Assembly (NCBI GenBank): GCA_050249835.1
Contig: JBFWPT010000009.1
Location: 1-64,000, forward strand
Direction: 5' to 3'
Source: Miltoncostaea sp050249835
GTDB lineage: Bacteria > Actinomycetota > Thermoleophilia > Miltoncostaeales > Miltoncostaeaceae
DNA: 64,000 nucleotides
In this document: piece by piece, positions 28,234-36,075 of the stretch
Position numbering within the stretch: the first letter of the stretch is position 1
Layout: every line of letters starts with the position of its first letter
Notes under the pieces: model-generated
What the model saw: the letters and a program-made list of their open reading frames with translations, nothing else
Database searches by the model: none
Told to the model about the DNA's origin: nothing
Made by a program: the position numbers and the translations under genes

Positions 28234-29268
28234 GTGCCCAGCGAGGTCATCACCCGGTCGATCGACCGCCTCCTGGCGGGGGAGGACCTCTCCCGCGAGG
28301 ACGCCTCGGCCGCGCTCGACGCGATCATGGCCGGCGACGCCGGCGACGCGCAGACCGCCGGCTTCCTCGTCGCGCTGCGCGCGAAGGGCGAGACGGCCGA
28401 GGAGATCGCCGGCTTCGCGGCGACGGTCCGCGCCCACGCCCAGCCGGTCACGCCGCCCGCGGGGCCGTTCATCGACACCTGCGGGACGGGCGGCGGGCGC
28501 TCGACCTTCAACATCTCCACCACGTCGACCTTCGTCGTCGCCGGGGCCGGCGTGGCCGTCGCCAAGCACGGCAACCGCTCGGCCACCTCGAAGTGCGGCA
28601 GCGCCGACGTCCTCGAGGCCCTCGGGGCCCGCATCGACCTGGACCCCGACGCCGTGTCGCGCTGCCTGGAGGAGACCGGGCTCGGCTTCATGTTCGCGCC
28701 GGCGCACCACCCGGCGTTCCGCCACATCGTCCCGGTGCGGCGGGCCCTCGGCGTGCGGACGATCTTCAACCTGCTCGGCCCCCTCACCAACCCGGCCGGC
28801 GCCCCGCGGCAGCTCATCGGCGTCGCGGACCCCGCGTACCTGACGCGGATGGGGGAGGCCCTGCGCCTGCTCGGCATCGAGCGGGCGGTGCTGGTGCACG
28901 GGCGCGACGGCATGGACGAGGTCTCGACGGGCGCGGTCACCGACTACGTCGAGGTGGCCGGCGGGGCGGTGACCAGCGGCGAGATCGACCCGGCCGCGCT
29001 CGGCTTCGCGGCGCCCACGGACGGCGAGCTGGCAGGCGGAGACCCCGCCCACAACGCCGAGGTGCTGCGCGCGGTGCTCGGCCGGGCCCGCGGCCCGGAG
29101 CGCGACGTGGTGGTGCTGAACGCGGCGGCGGCGATCTGGGTGGCCGGCCGGGCGGAGAGCCTCGACGCGGCCGTCGGCCTCGCCGAGGCCTCCATCGACG
29201 AGGGCGCCGCCCACGAACGCCTCGACGCCTTCGTGGCGGCCACGCGGCGCCTCGGCGGCCCCGCGTAG
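28234..29268 (+). CDS. trpD: Anthranilate phosphoribosyltransferase
   Basis: Transfers phosphoribose from PRPP to anthranilate. The 344-residue protein shows the PRPP motif DTCGTGGGRSTFNIST, KHGNRSATSKCGSADVLEALG, PVRRALGVRTIFNLLGPLTNP and VHGRDGMDEVS, all diagnostic and intact. The GTG start is 14 bases after the trpG stop with a TANNNT element between. trpC follows after 11 bases. Confidence 0.97.
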   Translation: MPSEVITRSIDRLLAGEDLSREDASAALDAIMAGDAGDAQTAGFLVALRAKGETAEEIAGFAATVRAHAQPVTPPAGPFIDTCGTGGGRSTFNISTTSTFVVAGAGVAVAKHGNRSATSKCGSADVLEALGARIDLDPDAVSRCLEETGLGFMFAPAHHPAFRHIVPVRRALGVRTIFNLLGPLTNPAGAPRQLIGVADPAYLTRMGEALRLLGIERAVLVHGRDGMDEVSTGAVTDYVEVAGGAVTSGEIDPAALGFAAPTDGELAGGDPAHNAEVLRAVLGRARGPERDVVVLNAAAAIWVAGRAESLDAAVGLAEASIDEGAAHERLDAFVAATRRLGGPA

Positions 29269-29279
29269 GGTCCCGGGCG

Positions 29280-30056
29280 ATGGCCACCTTCCTCGAGACC
29301 GTCGTCGAGCGGACGCAGGCCGGGCTCGCGGCGCGCAAGCGCGCCCTGCCCGAGGCCGAGCTGCGCGGTCGCCTCGGCCCCGCCCGGCGCGGGCGGCCCT
29401 TCTCCGAGGCCCTCATCGACGAGGGCATCTCGCTCATCGCCGAGATGAAGCGGGCCAGCCCGTCGAAGGGGCCCATCCGCCCCGACGCCACCGTCACCGA
29501 CATCGTGACGGCCTACCAGTCGGCCGGGGCGCGGGCGGTGTCCGTGCTGACCGAGCCGGAGTGGTTCAAGGGCAGCCTCGACGACCTGGTGGAGGCGCGG
29601 GCCGCGTGCGAGCTGCCGCTGCTGCGCAAGGACTTCGTGGTCGAGGAGTACCAGCTCCTGGAGGCCCGGGCGGCCGGCGCCGACGCCGTCCTGCTCATCG
29701 TCGCGGCCCTGGAGGCCGAGCGGCTCGCCGAGCTGATCGCGGCCGCCTCCGACCTGGGGATGGACTCCCTGGTCGAGGTCCACGACGAGGAGGAGGTCGA
29801 GACGGCGGTCGAGGCCGGCGCCGAGGTCATCGGGATCAACAACCGCGACCTCCACAGCCTGGAGGTCGACATGGAGACGACCTTCCGGCTCCTCGCCGAC
29901 GTCCCGGCGGGCACCGTCGTGGTGGCCGAGTCCGGCATCACGCACGCCGAGGACGTCGAGCGCCTCGAGACCGCCGGCGTGGACGCGATCCTGGTGGGTG
30001 AGGCCCTCATGCGCGCCGACGACACCGCCCGGGCGGTCCGCGAGCTCCTCGGGTAG
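29280..30056 (+). CDS. trpC: Indole-3-glycerol phosphate synthase
   Basis: TIM-barrel enzyme closing the indole ring. The 258 residues contain LIAEMKRASPSKGPI, VLTEPEWFKGS, LLRKDFVVEEYQL, LVEVHDEEEVE, GINNRDL and VAESGI, covering all catalytic residues. trpF, trpB and trpA do not follow; in actinobacteria PriA often replaces TrpF. The stop overlaps the next gene start by one base. Confidence 0.97.
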   Translation: MATFLETVVERTQAGLAARKRALPEAELRGRLGPARRGRPFSEALIDEGISLIAEMKRASPSKGPIRPDATVTDIVTAYQSAGARAVSVLTEPEWFKGSLDDLVEARAACELPLLRKDFVVEEYQLLEARAAGADAVLLIVAALEAERLAELIAAASDLGMDSLVEVHDEEEVETAVEAGAEVIGINNRDLHSLEVDMETTFRLLADVPAGTVVVAESGITHAEDVERLETAGVDAILVGEALMRADDTARAVRELLG

Positions 30057-30583
30057 TGCCGCCCCCCTCCCCGCGGATCGCGTGGGCGGTGGAGGAGCTC
30101 GGCCTGCGTCCCGGCCACCACGTCCTGGAGATCGGCTGCGGCCACGGCGTCGCCGTGACCCTCGCGGCGGCCGCCGTCGCGCCGGGCGGCACCGTGACGG
30201 CGATCGACCGGTCGGCGACGATGGTGGAGGCGGCCGTCGCCCGCAACCGCGAGGCCGTGGAGGCCGGGACGGTGACCGTCCTCGGCGTGAGGCTGGAGGA
30301 GGCAGATCTGCCCGCGGGGCGCTTCGACCGCGTCCTGGCCGTCCATGTGGACCTCGTCCGGGGTGACGGGTCGCCGGGCCTCGGCGCCGTCCGGGAGGCG
30401 CTGGCGCCGGGCGGCGCCCTCCACCTGGTGATGCACCCGCCGGTCGCCGCGGGGGTCGAGGCGTTCGCCGCCCGGGCGGCCGCGGTGCTGCCCCGCCACG
30501 GCCTGCGGGTGGAGCGCGTCGCGCGCCGGGAGCTCGGGGGGACGCCGGCCGTGTGCGTCGTCGCCGGGGCGGCGCCGGGGTAA
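30056..30583 (+). CDS. Class I SAM-dependent methyltransferase
   Basis: A 175-residue Rossmann-fold methyltransferase with motif I VLEIGCGHGVAVTLA and the following acidic AIDRSATMVEAA. The substrate is unknown. The GTG start at 30056 overlaps the trpC stop, so it is the last gene of the trp operon by position; a functional link to tryptophan metabolism is not established. A sigma-28-like -35 overlaps its stop codon. Confidence 0.85.
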   Translation: MPPPSPRIAWAVEELGLRPGHHVLEIGCGHGVAVTLAAAAVAPGGTVTAIDRSATMVEAAVARNREAVEAGTVTVLGVRLEEADLPAGRFDRVLAVHVDLVRGDGSPGLGAVREALAPGGALHLVMHPPVAAGVEAFAARAAAVLPRHGLRVERVARRELGGTPAVCVVAGAAPG

Positions 30584-30608
30584 AGAGCGGGCCGCGCGGG
30601 GCCGATGG
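30581..30608 (+). promoter_or_regulatory. Sigma-28-like promoter before the lysozyme-fold gene
   Basis: TAAA (30581-30584), a 16-base spacer and GCCGATGG (30601-30608) fit the FliA/SigD consensus TAAA-N14-16-GCCGATAW. The gene start is 8 bases downstream at 30616. Two other genes here have the same pattern with the same spacing. Confidence 0.5.
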
Positions 30609-30615
30609 CGAGCGC

Positions 30616-31281
30616 GTGAGCGTCGAGGCGGCATCCGGGCTCGCGGCGACCATCGCCCGCATCCGGGAGATCACGAGCAGCGTGTCCGGGACGGCCGCGG
30701 CCCCCGCCGCCGGCGCGTTCGCGGCGACGCTCGACACCGCCATGTCCGGGGGCGCCACCACCTCCACCACCACGGCCGGGACGCCCGCCACCACGACGAC
30801 CACGTCCGCACAGGTCACGGCGCCCGCGACCGTGGCGGCCGGCACGTCGCCCGTGACGGGGGCCCAGCTCGACGCCTGGATGGCCTCCAAGAACCCCGGC
30901 GCGCCGCTCGTGGGCATGGGCGACGTGTTCGTGCGCGAGGGCCTCGCCAACGGCATCGACCCGCGCGCCCTGGTCGCGATCGCCCGCGCCGAGAGCTCGC
31001 TGGGCTCCGACCCGGGGGCCCGCGCCCGCAACAACGCCTTCGGCTGGGGCCCGCACCAGACCTTCTCCTCCTGGGAGGAGAACATCGCGACGGTCGCCCG
31101 CGGGCTGCGCCGCGGCTACCTGGACGAGGGCCTCGTCACCCTGCAGCAGATCCAGGGCAAGTACGCGCCCCTCGGGGTGGCCAACGACCCCACCAACCTC
31201 AACTCGAACTGGCTGCGGAACACCACCCTGCTCTACGGCGAGCTGGGCGGCGATCCCGCGGGATCGGTCGCCCTGAGGTAG
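30616..31281 (+). CDS. Lysozyme-fold (glucosaminidase-like) protein, possibly flagellum-associated
   Basis: A 221-residue protein. The N-terminal segment MSVEAASGLAATIARIREI...FAATLDTAM is like the start of flagellum-linked transglycosylases, with a Thr/Ala-rich linker after it and no obvious Sec signal. The C-terminal domain (about residues 90-215: FVREGLANGIDPRALVAIARAESS, NNAFGWGPHQTFSSW, TLQQIQGKYAPLG) matches the glucosaminidase/SLT lysozyme superfamily with a candidate catalytic Glu in RAESS. It probably cuts peptidoglycan, perhaps for export-apparatus assembly; the latter is inference supported by the sigma-28-like promoter. Confidence 0.75.
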   Translation: MSVEAASGLAATIARIREITSSVSGTAAAPAAGAFAATLDTAMSGGATTSTTTAGTPATTTTTSAQVTAPATVAAGTSPVTGAQLDAWMASKNPGAPLVGMGDVFVREGLANGIDPRALVAIARAESSLGSDPGARARNNAFGWGPHQTFSSWEENIATVARGLRRGYLDEGLVTLQQIQGKYAPLGVANDPTNLNSNWLRNTTLLYGELGGDPAGSVALR

Positions 31282-31292
31282 TGCCGGACCCG

Positions 31293-31318
31293 GCTCCGGC
31301 AGGGGAGCGGGCCGGAGC
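31293..31318 (+). terminator. Hairpin after the lysozyme-fold gene
   Basis: An 8-bp stem, GCTCCGGC (31293-31300) with GCCGGAGC (31311-31318), and a 10-base loop, 11 bases after the stop. There is no U-tract. Confidence 0.4.
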
Positions 31319-31333
31319 GGCGAAGATGATGCG

Positions 31334-31738
31334 GTGCGCCGCCGCCGCCGATACGAGGTTGTCGTGGAGGGTGTCTCCGGCCACGCCGCCTCCCAGCGCA
31401 GCGTGATCGGGGAGCACCGCAGCGAGTCCGACGCGCGCGAGGCCGCCGCGCACGAGCGCTCCCGGCTGGAGGTCATCCACGGGGACGGCGCCGAGGCCTA
31501 CCGCATCGTGGTCCTGCGCGACGGCGAGGTGATCGCCGAGGAGCGCCCGCGCGGCCGCCCCGCCCCGCCGCCGGAGCCCGCCGCCGACCCGGAGCCCACC
31601 GGCCCGCAGGAGTGGCCGGACATGGACATGAGCGGACCGGTGCCGGACTGGGTCATCTCGAAGGTCGAGGACTCCATCGCGCGGCGCCGCGAGCGCGATC
31701 GCGCCGAGCACGAGGACCCCCCGCCCGACGAGTCGTAG
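31334..31738 (+). CDS. Conserved hypothetical protein
   Basis: A 134-residue protein. Residues 1-75 (RRRYEVVVEGVSGH..., ESDAREAAAHERSRLEVIHGDGAEAYRIVVLRDGEVI) look like a small alpha/beta domain. The C-terminal half is Pro-rich, then PDWVISKVEDSIARRRERDRAE, likely a charged helix. It has no signal peptide and no recognised family. It stands alone between two promoter-containing gaps. Confidence 0.6.
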   Translation: MRRRRRYEVVVEGVSGHAASQRSVIGEHRSESDAREAAAHERSRLEVIHGDGAEAYRIVVLRDGEVIAEERPRGRPAPPPEPAADPEPTGPQEWPDMDMSGPVPDWVISKVEDSIARRRERDRAEHEDPPPDES

Positions 31739-31798
31739 GGCGTCGATCGGCCACGCCGATCGGGCCGGACGTACCGCGGTGCCGGGCCCGCGCACCGC

Positions 31799-31804
31799 TA
31801 CCCT
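31799..31804 (+). promoter_or_regulatory. Candidate -10 for the TlpA/CcmH pair
   Basis: TACCCT ends 6 bases before GTG 31811. The same hexamer precedes dnaJ and the 11833 gene. Confidence 0.45.
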
Positions 31805-31810
31805 GTGCGG

Positions 31811-32443
31811 GTGGACACGCCTCCCGAGGACGGGGCCACACCGCCCGAGCGGGGCGGGTGGGACCGCCGCCGCACCATCGGCGCCGCCGTGGGCGGGGTC
31901 GTGGTGCTGGCCGTCATCGTGCTGCTCGTCGTCGGCCTGGTGAACAAGGACTCGATCGGCACCTCCATCGAGGACGCCCTCGCCGAGGGGGACCGGCCCG
32001 ACGCGCCCGCGCTCACGCTGCCGGTGCTGGTCGCCGGGGACGGCATCGGGCCGGAGGGCGCGGAGGTCACCCTGGAGTCGCTGCGCGGCCGCACCGTCGT
32101 CCTCAACTTCTGGGCCTCCTGGTGCCAGCCGTGCGAGGTCGAGGCCCCGGTGCTGGAGGCGGTCGCCCGGCGGTACCGCGAGGACGGCGACGTCGTGGTG
32201 CTCGGCGTGGACGTGCAGGACCTGCGCGGCGAGGCGATGGAGTTCGTGAAGGACACCGGGATCACCTACCCGAGCCTGCGCGACGCGGAGGACGACGCCA
32301 AGCAGGACTACCAGGTGGCGGCCCTCCCGGAGACCTTCATCGTCGATCCCGAGGGGCGCATCGCGCTGAAGGTCACGGGGATCATCCAGGACGAGCGGCA
32401 GCTCACCAACGCCATCGACCAGGTGAGGACCGGGGCGACGTGA
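31811..32443 (+). CDS. Membrane-anchored TlpA/ResA-type thioredoxin
   Basis: A 210-residue thiol-disulfide oxidoreductase: one N-terminal membrane anchor (TIGAAVGGVVVLAVIVLLVV), then a thioredoxin fold with NFWASWCQPCEVEAP and the cis-Pro region LPETFIVDPEG. The active site faces outward. Family members (ResA/CcmG) reduce apocytochrome c cysteines, and the overlapping ccmH-like gene supports that role. GTG 31811 is chosen because the -10-like TACCCT is placed for it; GTG 31805 would add two residues. Confidence 0.88.
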   Translation: MDTPPEDGATPPERGGWDRRRTIGAAVGGVVVLAVIVLLVVGLVNKDSIGTSIEDALAEGDRPDAPALTLPVLVAGDGIGPEGAEVTLESLRGRTVVLNFWASWCQPCEVEAPVLEAVARRYREDGDVVVLGVDVQDLRGEAMEFVKDTGITYPSLRDAEDDAKQDYQVAALPETFIVDPEGRIALKVTGIIQDERQLTNAIDQVRTGAT

Positions 32444-32880
32444 TCCGCCGGGTGGCCTGCCTGGTCCTCGTGGCGCTGGCCGCCTGGCCGGCCGCCGCGC
32501 TGGCGGTGACCGTCAACGAGGTCGCGCGCGAGGTGCGCTGCCCCACCTGCAACACGCCGCTCGACGTGTCCAGCGCCCCCGTCGCGCTCGACATGAAGGC
32601 GTACATCCAGGAGCGCATCGACGCCGGCTGGAGCAAGGACCGCATCATCGACGGGCTCGTCGACGAGTTCGGCGAGGGCGTCCTGGCCACGCCTCCCAAG
32701 TCCGGGTTCGACCTCGTCGCGTGGATCGTCCCGGCGCTCTTCGTGGCCCTCGGCCTCGCGGCCATCCCCTTCATCGCCCGCGCGTGGTCGCGCACGACCC
32801 CGGACGAGCCCGCGGCCTCGCCGCCGCCCACGCCCGAGGAACGGGAGCGCCTGGAGGACGAGCTCCGCCGCCTGGGCTGA
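32440..32880 (+). CDS. ccmH: CcmH/CycL-type cytochrome c biogenesis protein
   Basis: A 146-residue exported protein: signal peptide (LVLVALAAWPAAALA), the CcmH motif EVRCPTCNTPLDVSSAP with redox CxxC, a helical part (YIQERIDAGWSKDRIIDGLVDEFGEGVL), one C-terminal membrane segment and a charged tail. The family delivers reduced apocytochrome to heme ligation. It is translationally coupled to the TlpA-like gene (GTGA). ccmF and ccmE are not in the window. Confidence 0.88.
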   Translation: MIRRVACLVLVALAAWPAAALAVTVNEVAREVRCPTCNTPLDVSSAPVALDMKAYIQERIDAGWSKDRIIDGLVDEFGEGVLATPPKSGFDLVAWIVPALFVALGLAAIPFIARAWSRTTPDEPAASPPPTPEERERLEDELRRLG

Positions 32881-32899
32881 CCGGCGGCGGCCGGGCGGC

Positions 32900-32927
32900 T
32901 TCACTTCGCCCCCCCGGAGGCCGATAC
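32900..32927 (+). promoter_or_regulatory. Sigma-28-like promoter before the GGDEF/HD-GYP gene
   Basis: TTCA (32900-32903), a 16-base spacer and GCCGATAC (32920-32927) resemble FliA/SigD promoters. The start codon is 32 bases downstream, after a GGGAGGG ribosome site. Confidence 0.5.
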
Positions 32928-32959
32928 CCACCCCGGAACGACGGCGGGAGGGCCATCGG

Positions 32960-34921
32960 GTGTCCGCATGGAGGCGGGGTAGCTGGAGCGTCGTCAGCCC
33001 GGCGCGGCTGGCCGAGATCATCGAGCGCATGGCGGGGGAGCGCCGCCCCGAGCGCGTGGTCCCGGCCGCCCTCGACGCGGCCCTGGCGGCCACGGGCGGG
33101 CGCGGCGGGCGCATCGTCGCCCACGACGGCGCCGAGATCGCCCGTGAGGGCCGCGGGCCCCGCGGCGCGACCGTCGCGGTCCCGCTGGCCGGCGCCCCCG
33201 GCGGTACCGGCCGCCTGGAGGTCTGGGGCGGCGGCGACGACCACCCCGACGCCGAGGCCGCCCTGCGGCTCGTGGCCGCCGTCTGCTCGCGGTCCCTGGA
33301 GGCCGTCGCGCTGGAGCGCGCCGGGGCGGACGACCGCCTGCGGGCGCGCCGCATGGCCGCCGCCGCCGCCGCCGTCCGCGCCGCCCGTGAGCCCCGCGAG
33401 GCCGTCGCGCGCGTCCTGGCCGAGGCCCGCCTGCTGGTGGGCGCGCCCGCCGCGGCGCTGCTGGCCGCGGGCTCGCCGAGCCCCGAGGTGGCCGCCTACG
33501 ACGGGATCGAGCCCCAGGGGCGGGACGCCCTCGCCGCGCTGGTGCCCGCGCCCGTGGGCGCCACGTTGCGCGACGGCGGGACCTGGGCCGGCCCGGTCGC
33601 CGTGGACGCGCTCGCCGCCGCCGGCCTGACCCACGCCGCGATGACGGGCGTCGGCGCCGACGCCGGCCTCGGCGTCCTCGTCGTGCTCGGCGACGCCTCC
33701 GTTGCGGAACCCGCCGCGTCCGACGTCCTCCTGGAGCTCGCCGGCCATGCCGCGTCCGCGCTGACGTTGTCGGTGCTCCAGCAGGAGGTCCGGGAGCTCG
33801 GCGCGGTCGACCCGATCACCCGCTTCTTCAACGCCCGCTACTTCCACGGCCGCCTCGACCAGGAGTGCCAGCGCGCCCTGCGCGCCGGGGTCCCGGTGAG
33901 CGTCGCGGTCATGGCCCTGGACGGGGTCGCCGACCTGCGGGCCGCGGGGCGGCAGGCGGCCGCGGAGGCCGCGGTCGAGGCGCTGTCGGCCCACGTGGCG
34001 GACCGCCTGCGGGCGATGGACATCGGCTGCCGCCTGGACGAGGACGTGCTCGCCGCGATCCTCCCCGAGGTGGAGGGGCTCGACGCGCTCCGGGTCGGTG
34101 AGCGGCTGCGCGCCACCCTGTCGTCGATCGAGGGCATCCCCGCCGGCATGACCCTGTCCGTCGGCGTCGCCTCGTTCCCCGACCAGGCCGGGCGTCCGGA
34201 GACGCTCGCCGAGCACGCCCGGGCCGCCCTCCGGTGGGCCCGCGAGCACGGCGGCGACCGCACCTTCCTCTACCACGCCGACGCGGCCGAGGTGCTGCGC
34301 GCCGAGGGGCGCGAGCGCGCCGCCGACGACGAGGCGGTGCTCACCACCGTCGCCGCGATCGCCCAGGCGATCGACGCCCGCCATCCGCTCACGGCGCACC
34401 ACTCCGGCAACGTCGCCCGCGTCGCGGCCCTCATGGCCGCGGAGATGGGCCTCGACCCGGACCGCGCCGAGGACGTCCGCGTCGCGGGCCTGCTGCACGA
34501 CGTCGGCAAGATCGGCGTCAGCGACGACCTCGTCACCGCGGACCGCGAGCTGACCGCCGCCGAGCGCGACGAGCTCCGCCGCCACCCCGAGATCGGGGAG
34601 CGCATGCTGTCGGGCAGCCGGCTCGCCACGGTCGCGCCGTGGGTGCTGCACCACCACGAGCGCCTGGACGGCACCGGCTACCCGTCCGGCCTGGCGGGCG
34701 ACGCCATCCCCCTGGAGGCGCGCATCCTGGCCGTCGCCAACGCGTTCGACCACGGCACGAGCGGCGGCCCGGGCCGCTTCCCGGCGCCGGTGGCCGAGGT
34801 GATGGAGGACCTCGGGCGCCGCGCGGGCAGCGAGTTCGACCCGGTCGCCGTCGCGGCCCTGCGCTCCCTCATCGGCCGGGGCGCCGACGTGACCCGGCCC
34901 GCCCAGGAGGAGTCCCGGTGA
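32960..34921 (+). CDS. GAF-degenerate GGDEF-HD-GYP signalling protein
   Basis: A 653-residue cytoplasmic protein with GAF-like regions (about residues 20-270), a GGDEF-fold domain (about 275-440) whose signature loop is RLDEDVLAA instead of GGDEF, and a C-terminal HD-GYP domain (about 455-630) with HHSGNVARVA, GLLHDVGKIG and HHHERLDGTGYPSGLAGDAIP. It probably hydrolyses c-di-GMP, with the dead GGDEF domain acting as a sensor. The next gene overlaps it by 4 bases. Confidence 0.9.
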   Translation: MSAWRRGSWSVVSPARLAEIIERMAGERRPERVVPAALDAALAATGGRGGRIVAHDGAEIAREGRGPRGATVAVPLAGAPGGTGRLEVWGGGDDHPDAEAALRLVAAVCSRSLEAVALERAGADDRLRARRMAAAAAAVRAAREPREAVARVLAEARLLVGAPAAALLAAGSPSPEVAAYDGIEPQGRDALAALVPAPVGATLRDGGTWAGPVAVDALAAAGLTHAAMTGVGADAGLGVLVVLGDASVAEPAASDVLLELAGHAASALTLSVLQQEVRELGAVDPITRFFNARYFHGRLDQECQRALRAGVPVSVAVMALDGVADLRAAGRQAAAEAAVEALSAHVADRLRAMDIGCRLDEDVLAAILPEVEGLDALRVGERLRATLSSIEGIPAGMTLSVGVASFPDQAGRPETLAEHARAALRWAREHGGDRTFLYHADAAEVLRAEGRERAADDEAVLTTVAAIAQAIDARHPLTAHHSGNVARVAALMAAEMGLDPDRAEDVRVAGLLHDVGKIGVSDDLVTADRELTAAERDELRRHPEIGERMLSGSRLATVAPWVLHHHERLDGTGYPSGLAGDAIPLEARILAVANAFDHGTSGGPGRFPAPVAEVMEDLGRRAGSEFDPVAVAALRSLIGRGADVTRPAQEESR

Positions 34922-35922
34922 GCACGACCGCCCCACGCGTCTCGGCCCGCGTCGTCGCGGAGGCGGCGGACCGCCTGGCCGCGCCATCGCCGGTCGTCGC
35001 CGGCGTCCTCCAGCTCCTGGACGAGGGCTCCGCGCCCGTCCGCCTGGTCGCCGCGCGCGTGGCCCAGAGCCCCGAGATCGCGGCCCAGGTGCTGCGCCTC
35101 GGCAACTCCGCTCTCTTCACCGAGCCCGTGGACACGCTGGACCGGGCGATCGTGCGCATCGGGGAGCGCACCCTGCGCGGGCTGCTGCTCGCCGCCACGA
35201 CCTACCGGCTCCTCGAGGGCGCGCTGCCGGCGTACGGCTTCCCGCGCCTCTACCTGCTGCGGCACTCCGGCGAGGTGGCCACCATGGCCGGCTCCCTGGC
35301 CCGCCGGGGCCCCGCCGCCCTGGCGTCGCAGGCGTACCTGGCCGGCCTGCTGCACGACCTGGGCAAGGGCATCCTCGCCACCATCGCGGCCGACCAGGGG
35401 ATCGGCGACGAGTCCGCCCCGATCGCCGGGGTCGCGGACGAGCGCGCCCTGTTCGGCACGGACCACACGCGCGTGGGCGGCTGGATCGCCCGGCGCTGGG
35501 GCCTGCCCGAGGACCTCTGCCAGGCGATGGAGCGCCACCACGACGCGCAGCCGCCGGAGGACGCCGTCGCCCGCCCGGTGTGGCTCGCCGACGTGGCCGT
35601 CCGCGCCGCCGCGGGCGACGAGGACGCCATCGCCCGGCTGCCCGGGGCGGCCGCCGCCTGCGACCTGGCCCCCGACGTCATCGAGTCGCTGCTCATGAGC
35701 TCGCCGGAGACCGAGGGCCCGCGCCGCCCGCCCGGCCTGACGGACCGCGAGGTCCAGGTGCTCCGGCTGCTCGCCCGCGGCTCGACCGCGAAGCAGGTGG
35801 CCCACGAGCTCGGCTGCTCGGCCTCCACGATCCACAACCACCTCCACCACGTCTACCGCAAGCTGGACGTGTCGGGGCAGTCGCAGGCCCTCCTGCTCGC
35901 CCGGGAGAAGGGCTGGGTCTAG
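34918..35922 (+). CDS. HDOD domain fused to LuxR-type DNA-binding domain
   Basis: A 334-residue protein. Residues about 12-215 are an HDOD domain (PSPVVAGVLQLLDEG; QVLRLGNSALF; YLAGLLHDLGKGIL). Residues about 265-330 are a LuxR/GerE helix-turn-helix (LTDREVQVLRLLARG; AKQVAHELGCSASTIHNHLHHVYRKL). It is likely a transcription regulator driven by the HDOD module; ligand and targets are unknown. The GTG overlaps the HD-GYP gene, so the two probably act together. Its stop codon lies in the left arm of a 15-bp inverted repeat. Confidence 0.88.
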   Translation: MSTTAPRVSARVVAEAADRLAAPSPVVAGVLQLLDEGSAPVRLVAARVAQSPEIAAQVLRLGNSALFTEPVDTLDRAIVRIGERTLRGLLLAATTYRLLEGALPAYGFPRLYLLRHSGEVATMAGSLARRGPAALASQAYLAGLLHDLGKGILATIAADQGIGDESAPIAGVADERALFGTDHTRVGGWIARRWGLPEDLCQAMERHHDAQPPEDAVARPVWLADVAVRAAAGDEDAIARLPGAAAACDLAPDVIESLLMSSPETEGPRRPPGLTDREVQVLRLLARGSTAKQVAHELGCSASTIHNHLHHVYRKLDVSGQSQALLLAREKGWV

Positions 35923-35986
35923 TGCTCTGCCCCGGAAGTCCCGATTCGCTCGCGAAACCCATACGGCACCTCCGGGGCAGAGCACT
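35921..35986 (+). terminator. Long perfect inverted repeat after the HDOD-LuxR gene
   Basis: AGTGCTCTGCCCCGG (35921-35935) is perfectly repeated inverted at 35972-35986, with a 36-base loop. It starts in the gene's stop codon. It may be a terminator or an mRNA-stabilising hairpin; no U-tract follows. Confidence 0.5.
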
Positions 35987-36021
35987 AGGGGACATTCCCT
36001 CTAGGAGGCGGTGTCCGGGGC

Positions 36022-36049
36022 TCAAGTGGGCCCTCCCGGCATTCGATAC
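36022..36049 (+). promoter_or_regulatory. Sigma-28-like promoter before the WxL cluster
   Basis: TCAA (36022-36025), a 16-base spacer and TTCGATAC (36042-36049) match the arrangement at 32900-32927. The intervening and following bases are also alike (CCCGG in the spacer, CCCATCCC against CCCACCCC after). The WxL start is 27 bases downstream. Confidence 0.5.
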
Positions 36050-36075
36050 CCATCCCAGGCAGGAAAGTCTTCGGG

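Noticed and set aside
36022..36032. AAGTGGG before the WxL operon as a sixth copy of the intergenic repeat
   Set aside because: Only six bases match the core; the surrounding sequence matches the sigma-28-like pattern instead.
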